Positions 1 to 5,261 of a DNA stretch of 6,542 nucleotides are shown piece after piece. The DNA lies in the NCBI GenBank assembly GCA_024763435.1, contig JANTFN010000101.1:1-6542 (forward strand), in the 5' to 3' direction. The position numbers and the translations under genes are program-made. The notes beneath the pieces were generated by a model that was not told the DNA's origin, did not search any database, and saw only the letters and a program-made list of their open reading frames with translations. The stretch comes from Thermodesulfobacteriota bacterium. GTDB lineage: Bacteria > Desulfobacterota > S145-22. Every line of letters begins with the position of its first letter. The stretch's first letter is position 1.

Positions 1-198
1 CCTAATGGACGCATTATATTGATCCGATTTATCCGGAGCAATCGTATGTTAGACATATTTTCAGAAAAATTCGAAGTTTCTGAAAACCTGGTCTACTGTT
101 ATGTGAAGGCTGTGATTAACACCTCTTCTCAAATCCTTGAACTTTACCTCGGTGATGATTTTATTTCTTCCTTCTCCTATGAAATCCCGCAAAACTGA
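1..198 (+). CDS. C-terminal fragment of an integrase/transposase-like protein (5' end outside window)
   Basis: An uninterrupted reading frame runs from base 1 to a TGA at 196-198 and gives 65 residues. It begins PNGRIILIRFIRSNRMLDIF and ends SSFSYEIPQN. There is no start near the left edge, so the gene must begin upstream of the window. The pattern (R-x-IRFIRS, then a LDIFxEKFxV segment, a YxYVxAVI segment, and a short LELYLxDDxI strand) resembles the small beta-rich tail after the DDE catalytic core in IS481-like integrase-type transposases, as I remember that family. The catalytic residues would lie outside the window, so activity cannot be judged. It converges on cbiL with only 7 bp between the two stop codons. 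Near repeats just downstream support a mobile-element origin. The reading frame is certain; the family is moderately supported. Confidence 0.6.
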   Translation, partial: PNGRIILIRFIRSNRMLDIFSEKFEVSENLVYCYVKAVINTSSQILELYLGDDFISSFSYEIPQN

Positions 199-205
199 CA
201 CATCT

Positions 206-1006
206 TTAATCCCCAAAGGTAAACGATGTCTTGGCACAATTTACCTTTAAACTCGGGTTAACGATGTTATGGCATATATCATTTAACCTTCTACCTTCTG
301 ACTTAATCAGCAACAGGGTAAAATAGGGGGGATGATGGTCCTTGTATCGCCTGATATCCGTGATGATTTCCTCGCCTGCCAATCCGCACTGGCTGATGCC
401 GATGGTATGGTCCACGAGGTTCAGCTCTTCAAGGGTTGCCAGGATATGGTCGAAGTTTTTGTAGGTTTTAAGCATGACGATATTATCCGCTTTCCCCACG
501 GCTTTCCTCAGGGCCTCGCCGCCCTGGGTCCCGGAAAGGACAAGCAGGGATTCTTCCCCTTCGACAAGCGGTATCATCAAGCGGGAAGCGGCTGCCTGGT
601 AAGAGGTAATTCCCGGAATGGTTTTTATGGTGATATCTGGTTCAAGGGCTATCAGTGTTTTGGCCAGGTAACTAAAGGTGGAGTATGTTAAAGGGTCTCC
701 AAGGGTCAAAAAAGCGGCATTTTTCCCCTGATTCAGGACACGAAGAACGGTTTCGGCATTTTCCCGTCTTGCCTGTTGCCGCGTCGCTTGATGGGTTGTC
801 ATTTTAAAGGGAAGGGGAATGACCTCCGCCGCGGGCGGGATATAGGTCTTCGCGATTTCATAGGCCACGCTGTAATCGTTTTTTGTGGATGCCGCAGAGA
901 ACACAATATCCAGTTCCCCGAGAATTTTTGCTGCCTTGACCGTCATCAGTTCCGGATCACCCGGCCCCACGCCGATACCATAGAATATTCCAAATTCTTT
1001 TTTCAT
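206..1006 (-). CDS. cbiL: Precorrin-2 / cobalt-factor II C20-methyltransferase (CbiL/CobI)
   Basis: This cytoplasmic SAM-dependent tetrapyrrole methylase adds the C20 methyl group early in corrin-ring synthesis. The family motifs are clear: GIGVGPGDPEL at about residues 11-20, the LTLGDPLTYSTF segment at 100-111, IPGITSYQAAAS at 130-141, and the closing YFTLLLIKSEGRR strand at 228-240. Because a CbiK-type cobaltochelatase sits in the same operon, the anaerobic substrate (cobalt-factor II, the product of cobalt insertion into sirohydrochlorin) is more likely than precorrin-2; the sequence alone does not settle this. The ATG overlaps the binding-protein stop as ATGA, and an AGGA at 1010-1013 precedes it by 3 nt. 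At 266 aa it is longer than the roughly 230-240 aa expected. The extra residues, about 243-266, have no family character and are encoded across the direct repeats, so they are probably a tail gained from a mobile element. The catalytic fold looks complete. Confidence 0.93.
   Translation of the reverse strand: MKKEFGIFYGIGVGPGDPELMTVKAAKILGELDIVFSAASTKNDYSVAYEIAKTYIPPAAEVIPLPFKMTTHQATRQQARRENAETVLRVLNQGKNAAFLTLGDPLTYSTFSYLAKTLIALEPDITIKTIPGITSYQAAASRLMIPLVEGEESLLVLSGTQGGEALRKAVGKADNIVMLKTYKNFDHILATLEELNLVDHTIGISQCGLAGEEIITDIRRYKDHHPPYFTLLLIKSEGRRLNDICHNIVNPSLKVNCAKTSFTFGD
215..248. repeat. Perfect 9-bp inverted repeat with 16-nt loop
   Basis: The arms AAAGGTAAA (215-223) and TTTACCTTT (240-248) are perfectly complementary and enclose direct-repeat copy 1. 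The arms are AT-rich and the loop is long, so a stable RNA hairpin is doubtful. A weak bidirectional terminator between the convergent genes or part of the element end are both possible. Confidence 0.4.
218..238 (+). repeat. Direct repeat copy 1 (21 bp, shared core AACGATGT)
   Basis: This copy matches 256-276 at 17 of 21 positions, with a 38-bp offset. Both copies share the core AACGATGT and a TGGCA block near the right side. The spacing is not a multiple of three and the copies fall in different frames of cbiL, so the repeat is a DNA-level feature rather than a protein repeat. A transposase-binding site at an element end is the likeliest role. Confidence 0.6.
256..276 (+). repeat. Direct repeat copy 2 (diverged)
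   Basis: This is the second copy of the 21-bp repeat, differing from copy 1 at four positions. On the minus strand it encodes roughly residues 245-251 of the cbiL product (around CHNIVN), the start of the atypical C-terminal tail. It lies closest to the normal end of the methyltransferase fold, so it may mark the outer end of the inserted element. Confidence 0.55.
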
Positions 1007-2424
1007 CTGTCCTGATTTCCTTTTCTTTTTATAAGCTTCAAGGCCTTTTCCAGGATTTTAAAACCTTGTGGCCCCGTAACGATATGGTTGGGAAAGAAAT
1101 TCCCTTTTATTGTCTTCATAATCCCAAGGCCCGCAACCGCGGAGATATAGGGATAATATGAATCATTCGTTGAAACATCTTTTATTTTAAAGGGGTTAAC
1201 ATCCGGAAGGTCAAGCCCGACAAACAGGCTGTAGGCGATATTTTTTCGCCGAACAGGTTTATCCGGGAAAAACCGGCGGGCCCGAATGTCTCCAAACACC
1301 CCCTGAGCCACGGCCGTTTCGATAAAGGCCGCGGGCAGCCAGCGGTAATTAACGTCTTTAAAATCACCATAGAGGTGTTTCCCTTTCTTTTTTCTTGCCG
1401 CGATGTGGCGGGGGTTCGGTGTCGTAAAGGGAATTCCCGTCATCTTGATAAACATCTCCGCAAACCGGGCGCGCGAGAGGAACTTGTCATGGGTCAGGGC
1501 GGTTACATCGTTAAAAATATCGGGATAAAGAAACCGCCCAATCTGATAGATACCAATCGTGAGCCGTGGGGTAGGACGCGAGACAATCATTTCGTCGATG
1601 ATATAGACCTGTCTGTCCTGGACCGCTTTGAGGGCATCAAACCCGGCTTCTTCATAAATTCGCCTCTTTGAAATTCGGTTCATGGCCCCCCGCTGCGCCA
1701 GAAAGACATCAACGTCATGGGCGTGAGAAAGAATCCGCTCCTTCCCGTATGCCGCGATATTGGTTTTCCTCACAGCCATCGCGTCCGCGGCCACATTGAT
1801 GCCGCCCGCTGACTTGAGGGCAAAGAGGGCGATAGAAGAGGGCGCGAAGGTCTTCATCCTGGAATGAATAGATTCAAAATAGACCCGCTTCCGCTTGTTC
1901 TCCGGGATAAGGGACACTTTTTGCGAGATGATATTCAGCGCCTCTTTGAAATGGTGAATCATACTGTCCACCGCCTCCGCCCGTCCCGTCAGAATACCCA
2001 GGGTTTTCCAGTAGCCAAACATCTCTTGAATACTTCGGGGCTGCAGGGAAACCACGGTGATGCCGGCTTTTCGCAGTTTCTGAATCAACTGGGGGTACCC
2101 CCGAGCGATCATGGGACGAATCAGGACAAGATCGGGATGCGCCCCTAAAAACCGCTCCGCGTCGTCGTGATAACTGAATACGGGTTTACGCGTTGCCTCC
2201 GGCGGATAGGCCTCGTGACGGGAGACGCCGATTATTTCCCTGTTCAGGCCAAGGGCAAAGAGATTTTCCGTATGCGCCCCGTAGAGGGAGATGATGCGTT
2301 TGTAAGGGGGAGAAACCGGGACAGATTTTCCGGCGGCGTCTTTTATCATCGTGGCATGAGCGATTCCAGACATCCCCCCGACCCAGAATAAAAGAGTTAT
2401 GGCGTATATTAAAAATCGCTTCAT
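1003..2424 (-). CDS. Periplasmic binding protein of a cobalamin/iron-chelate-type ABC transporter, fused to C-terminal SLH domains
   Basis: This is the substrate-capture component of the ABC importer encoded just upstream (BtuF/FecB/FhuD type). A signal peptide spans residues 1-24 (KRF, hydrophobic core, cleavage after AHA). There is no lipobox cysteine, so it is not a lipoprotein. Residues about 28-305 form a class III metal-chelate binding fold: the start of the mature chain (IKDAAGKSVPV), RIISLYGAHTENLFALG, an APxLVL-like segment GAHPDLVLIRP, and a C-terminal lobe ending near YQIGRFLYPD. E71 and E184 are candidates for the two acidic contacts to the permease. Such proteins usually stop here. 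This one continues for about 165 residues with S-layer-homology repeats: a partial one at about 304-330 (ending SRARFAEMFIKMTG), a good one at 355-404 (FKDV, W363, FFPDKPVRRKNIAYSL), and a weaker one at 414-462 (IKDV, GNFFPNHIVTGPQGFKIL). The ATG overlaps the ATPase stop as ATGA. The ligand cannot be read from the sequence; the neighbours suggest a cobalt-tetrapyrrole, corrinoid, heme or iron chelate. Confidence 0.9.
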   Translation of the reverse strand: MKRFLIYAITLLFWVGGMSGIAHATMIKDAAGKSVPVSPPYKRIISLYGAHTENLFALGLNREIIGVSRHEAYPPEATRKPVFSYHDDAERFLGAHPDLVLIRPMIARGYPQLIQKLRKAGITVVSLQPRSIQEMFGYWKTLGILTGRAEAVDSMIHHFKEALNIISQKVSLIPENKRKRVYFESIHSRMKTFAPSSIALFALKSAGGINVAADAMAVRKTNIAAYGKERILSHAHDVDVFLAQRGAMNRISKRRIYEEAGFDALKAVQDRQVYIIDEMIVSRPTPRLTIGIYQIGRFLYPDIFNDVTALTHDKFLSRARFAEMFIKMTGIPFTTPNPRHIAARKKKGKHLYGDFKDVNYRWLPAAFIETAVAQGVFGDIRARRFFPDKPVRRKNIAYSLFVGLDLPDVNPFKIKDVSTNDSYYPYISAVAGLGIMKTIKGNFFPNHIVTGPQGFKILEKALKLIKRKGNQDR

Positions 2425-3212
2425 AGCGTGCTTTCTTTTTGAAAAATAACCTGTTTGCCCGTTGATAAGGGGTGGTTGATAATTTTTCCTTTAATCCCGA
2501 AGGTTGTTTCTATCGTTTCCTCACGAAGAACCTTTTCGGTTTCCCCATGCGCGAAGACACGGCCTTCAACCATGAAAATCATCCGGTCACAGTACATGGC
2601 GGCAAGGTTCAGGTCGTGGAAGACCCCGATAGCAGTTTTCCCCGCCCGGACGCGTCGCGCAACCCGGTCGAGGGCGTGAAGCGTGTGATGAATGTCCATA
2701 TTGGAGGTTGCCTCGTCCAGCAGGAGCAGGGGGGTATCCTGCGCCAGGGCACGGGCGAACACAACCCGCTGTTTTTCGCCGCCGCTCAACGCGAGAACCG
2801 AACGTTCCTCCAATGCGGCAACCCCCATTTCTTCCATAACGGTATCCCCTTGCCGTGTCTCTTCCCGGCTGGGGGCGGCAAATCTGGGGAGGTAGGGGTA
2901 GCGTCCCATCATCACGATTTCCCGCACGGAGAAATCAAAATTTATTGTAAAATCCTGTGGAACCAGCGCCATTTTCCTGGCCAGGTGACGTCTGGAATAG
3001 CTTGAAATCTCGCGGCCGTCAAAAATGATACGGCCTTCATGGGCCCGATAGTATCCCATCATCAGCATCAGCAGGGTGGTCTTGCCGCATCCGTTGGGAC
3101 CGACGATACCATAGAAGTGCCCGGGATCTATCTTTAAATCCAGCCCGTTTATGACGGTGTGTTTTCCAAAGGCAAAGTGAAGCCCCCCAATGTTAAAAAC
3201 CGGATTATCCAT
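2421..3212 (-). CDS. ABC transporter ATP-binding protein (FecE/BtuD type)
   Basis: This 263-aa cytoplasmic ATPase powers the importer. All nucleotide-binding motifs are intact: Walker A GPNGCGKTT at 38-46, Q-loop Q86 in VPQDF, signature LSGGEKQR at 142-149, Walker B LLLLDE ending at D166-E167, D-loop SNMD at 170-173, and switch histidine H199 in FHDLNLA. The length and the MMGRYPYLPRF segment at 101-111 are typical of the iron-siderophore/cobalamin/heme importer group. The ATG is inside the end of the permease gene (8-bp overlap, ATGGATAA), and its own stop overlaps the binding-protein start by 4 bp, so translation is probably coupled on both sides. The Shine-Dalgarno sequence upstream is weak, which also suggests coupling. 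Confidence 0.95.
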   Translation of the reverse strand: MDNPVFNIGGLHFAFGKHTVINGLDLKIDPGHFYGIVGPNGCGKTTLLMLMMGYYRAHEGRIIFDGREISSYSRRHLARKMALVPQDFTINFDFSVREIVMMGRYPYLPRFAAPSREETRQGDTVMEEMGVAALEERSVLALSGGEKQRVVFARALAQDTPLLLLDEATSNMDIHHTLHALDRVARRVRAGKTAIGVFHDLNLAAMYCDRMIFMVEGRVFAHGETEKVLREETIETTFGIKGKIINHPLSTGKQVIFQKESTL

Positions 3213-4260
3213 GAATCATCACCCGCCGATTCTTTCTGAAGATGTAGCAGAAAACGGGCCCTCCAATGATGGCGGTTAAAACCCCGATGGGAATCTCGTG
3301 AGGTAACACCGCCCGCGTTATCGTATCGGCAAAAAGCAAAAGAATGCCTCCCAGCAGCGCCGAGGTGGGGAGCAGAATTCGATTGTCCGAACCCACGACA
3401 AAGCGCATCAGGTGAGGAATGACCAGTCCGACGAAGCCGATGATACCGGATACGGCCACGCAGACCGAGGCAATCAGGGAAGCCGCCACAAGCAGCGCCA
3501 CGCGAGTTCGGTTGGCGTGGACTCCGAGAGACATGGCAATCCGGTCGCCCAGGGCCATGGCATTCAGGTCGCGGGCAAAGTAGAGGCAAAACAGACCACC
3601 TGCCGTCACGATGCCAAGGGTCAAAGAGACATCGAGCCACGTGCGTGAATTAAAGCTGCCGAGAAGCCAGAAGATAATCACACTGACCTGCTCATCGGCC
3701 ACATATTTAATGAAACTGATGCCCGCGGACAAAATGGTTGCCACGATAATTCCCGACAGAATCAGGTTGTTGGAGGCAATTCGCCCCTCAAATGAGGAGA
3801 TGGACAACACGAACAGCAGGGTCAGCAACGCCCCGGCGAAGGCAAAAAGGGGGACCGTATAAACGCCGAGGAGGGGAATCTCCATCAGGAGGGCCATGGC
3901 GGCCCCAAACGCGGCGCCCGCTGAAACGCCGAGGGTATAGGGATCGGCGAGGGGATTCAGCAGGATTCCCTGAAAAACTACTCCGGAAATGGAGAGACCA
4001 CATCCCACGATGGCAGCGGTGAGGATGCGCGGCAGGCGGACATCCCAGATCACGTAGGGAAATACCTTGTCGAGTCCGTCGAGAAGTTGAGTATTCCCAG
4101 TTAAATGGGAGAAGATAACCTTAAGAACGGCAAGGGGCGCAATTCGGATATATCCCATGCCTGTCGAAAGAAATACGACTAACAGCAGAAGCAACCCAAG
4201 TACTAAAAAAATAAAGACGCCCCGATGGTGACGCGAGGCGTCTCTTGCAGAATTACTCAT
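3205..4260 (-). CDS. FecCD/BtuC-family ABC transporter permease
   Basis: This is the inner-membrane channel subunit of the importer, working as a homodimer with the ATPase. At 351 aa it is of normal length and very hydrophobic, with about ten membrane segments expected. Family landmarks in order: first membrane span at about 15-35, WDVRLPRILTA at 72-82, the SGVVFQGILLNPLADPYTLG stretch from 92 with GVSAGAAFGA following, FWLLGSFN at 197-204, ALGDRIAMSLGV at 236-247, and the ATPase-coupling region SGIIGFVGLVIPHLMRFVVG at 271-290. The C-terminal PIGVLTAIIGGPVFCYIFRK is also typical. The ATG is 5 bp after the cbiK stop, and the AGGA before it overlaps that TAG. Codons 6-20 contain a hairpin and T tract that look like an intrinsic terminator (listed separately). 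Substrate class (iron chelate, heme, corrinoid) cannot be distinguished by sequence alone. Confidence 0.95.
   Translation of the reverse strand: MSNSARDASRHHRGVFIFLVLGLLLLLVVFLSTGMGYIRIAPLAVLKVIFSHLTGNTQLLDGLDKVFPYVIWDVRLPRILTAAIVGCGLSISGVVFQGILLNPLADPYTLGVSAGAAFGAAMALLMEIPLLGVYTVPLFAFAGALLTLLFVLSISSFEGRIASNNLILSGIIVATILSAGISFIKYVADEQVSVIIFWLLGSFNSRTWLDVSLTLGIVTAGGLFCLYFARDLNAMALGDRIAMSLGVHANRTRVALLVAASLIASVCVAVSGIIGFVGLVIPHLMRFVVGSDNRILLPTSALLGGILLLFADTITRAVLPHEIPIGVLTAIIGGPVFCYIFRKNRRVMIHG
4205..4243 (-). terminator. Terminator-like hairpin plus T tract inside the 5' end of the permease gene
   Basis: On the minus strand, AGACGCC (4243-4237) pairs perfectly with GGCGTCT (4221-4215) across a 15-nt loop. 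A G-U and an A-U pair can extend the stem to 9 bp using T4214 and T4213. It is followed by TTATTTTTTT. This has the form of an intrinsic terminator facing along the operon, placed 17 bases after the permease start. Active translation would hide it, so it could lower transporter output when translation is poor. It may equally be a chance result of codons Arg-Asp-Ala and Gly-Val-Phe-Ile-Phe. Confidence 0.35.
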
Positions 4261-4265
4261 CGTTC

Positions 4266-5243
4266 CTAAAATTCAATCCCGTTATCCTTTGCGGCATCCC
4301 TGATGTGCTGAACATAGAGCCGCGCCCATGCACGATTTTCTCCAAGGCCATGGAGAATCGGGGTAACATGGATCCCTGCCTTCTTGAAGGTGTTTTTCCA
4401 GGAATCACTGTCGTCTCCCGCCATATCGTTATTGGCATGATCGCCCGCGACCACCATCAGGGGTTTTAAAACGATTTTACTGATTTTTGTGTGTTTTACC
4501 AGGGTCACGACATCATCGAGGGAGGGAAATCCTTCCACCGTTCCGATAAATATCTTCACCCCGGGGTAGGTCCGGCGCATGACCTGTTGAAATTCCGCGT
4601 AGATCCCCGTGCTGAAGAATTCATTGCCATGTCCCATATAAACCAGAGCGGCGTTGTGTTCTTTCGCGAGGGCGACATCAGCCTTCAGGGTCTTGGCCGC
4701 GATTTCCATATCCTTATGATAATCGTGGACCGGTCCATGTGTTCCCAGCGCGGGCCGCCCGATAACCAGTTTCGAGAAAGGCATATACTTGGCCTTGATG
4801 GTATGAATGGTGTTCAGTCCGTGGACATAGGCACTGAGATCCGCGAATTCCTCACCTGAATAGACATGGGTTGGCTGGACAATAATGGTTCGATAACCCT
4901 CGTCCTGCAGGTCCGCGATGGTCGCCAGCGGCCCCTTGATATAGAGGAATTCTGCCATATCATTCTTGTGCGCTTTCAAAAAGGCGGTGTCATGCCGGCG
5001 CTTGTGCCAGATTTTTCGGATAATGTTCGAGGTAAAGGCCACGCGTACTGTCACATTCGGAAAATCTTTTTTCACCTCGCCCTGGATAGTGGTTATCGCC
5101 TTCAGGGCGGAGAGATAAGTCGTCCCGAAATTCGCCAGAACAATGGCTTTTTTATTTTCCTGTTTTCCCATGGCAAATCCTGTCGTAACAGTTGCTAACC
5201 CTATCACAGTTGCCAGAAAGATTAAACCTGCTTTTTTAATCAA
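4266..5243 (-). CDS. cbiK: Sirohydrochlorin cobaltochelatase CbiK, exported (periplasmic) form
   Basis: This class II chelatase inserts Co2+ into sirohydrochlorin. The fold markers match enteric CbiK: AIVLANFGTTY at 33-43, AFTSNIIRKIW at 69-79, QPTHVYSGEEF at 123-133, VYMGHGNEFF at 201-210, GTVEGFPSLDDV at 234-245, and LMVVAGDHANNDMAGDDSDS at 262-281. By my alignment the metal-site residues of Salmonella CbiK (Glu89, His145, His207) correspond to E132, H205 and H269, all present. Unlike the enteric protein it begins with a signal peptide (residues 1-23: MIKK, hydrophobic core, cleavage about GFA/MG), so it should act in the periplasm, like the CbiK-P form known from Desulfovibrio, which also binds heme. 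H141 and H147 lie in the region where a heme-ligand histidine could be, but I cannot assign it. The start is TTG, fixed by an excellent AGGAGG at 5251-5256. The gene lies 18 bp after the porin and 5 bp before the permease. A heme or iron role is the alternative. Confidence 0.93.
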   Translation of the reverse strand: MIKKAGLIFLATVIGLATVTTGFAMGKQENKKAIVLANFGTTYLSALKAITTIQGEVKKDFPNVTVRVAFTSNIIRKIWHKRRHDTAFLKAHKNDMAEFLYIKGPLATIADLQDEGYRTIIVQPTHVYSGEEFADLSAYVHGLNTIHTIKAKYMPFSKLVIGRPALGTHGPVHDYHKDMEIAAKTLKADVALAKEHNAALVYMGHGNEFFSTGIYAEFQQVMRRTYPGVKIFIGTVEGFPSLDDVVTLVKHTKISKIVLKPLMVVAGDHANNDMAGDDSDSWKNTFKKAGIHVTPILHGLGENRAWARLYVQHIRDAAKDNGIEF

Positions 5244-5250
5244 TTTACTG

Positions 5251-5256
5251 CCTCCT
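5251..5256 (-). promoter_or_regulatory. Strong ribosome binding site for cbiK (AGGAGG before a TTG start)
   Basis: The minus strand reads GAGAGGAGG, then CAGTAAA, then TTG. The perfect AGGAGG with a 7-nt spacer sets the cbiK start at the TTG at 5243-5241 and keeps the signal peptide in frame. It is by far the best Shine-Dalgarno sequence in the window; the four genes after cbiK have weak or closely spaced ones. Confidence 0.8.
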
Positions 5257-5261
5257 CTCTA

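Larger units (their letters stand above)
1..281 (+). mobile_element. Probable right end of an insertion element abutting or overlapping the 3' end of cbiL
   Basis: The element end is inferred from three things: the transposase-like C-terminus at 1-198, two near-identical direct repeats at 218-238 and 256-276 just past its stop, and a cbiL reading frame that continues about 24 residues past its usual end exactly across those repeats. Repeated transposase-binding sites at element ends are common. The exact boundary cannot be fixed without the left end. Candidates are near 200-202 (the strand reads TGTGTCAGTTTTGC inward from 202) or about 276-281, just beyond the second repeat. I see no target duplication, because only one end is in the window. 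Confidence 0.4.

Noticed and set aside
2472..3005. Plus-strand frame of 177 codons opposite the ATPase gene
   Set aside because: The antisense strand of a complete ABC ATPase; no ribosome site or protein family pattern seen.
3149..3640. Minus-strand frame of 163 codons overlapping the permease gene
   Set aside because: It lies in a different frame of a clearly conserved FecCD permease, has a Pro/Arg/Gly/Cys/His-rich shadow composition and shows no recognisable motif.
4215..4243. Hairpin as the transcription end of a porin-cbiK unit
   Set aside because: As a full terminator it would cut off a tightly coupled transporter operon, and it lies within codons of the permease. Kept only as a possible partial terminator or attenuator.
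4266..5243. CbiK as a ferrochelatase (HemH) or CbiX/SirB-type chelatase
   Set aside because: The MGHG and AGDHANNDMAGDD motifs and overall order match CbiK specifically; substrate preference in vivo is still untested.
5244..5261. Possible promoter or cobalamin riboswitch before cbiK
   Set aside because: The 18-bp gap holds only a ribosome site. No room or conserved B12-box-like sequence; any riboswitch would be upstream of the porin, outside the window.
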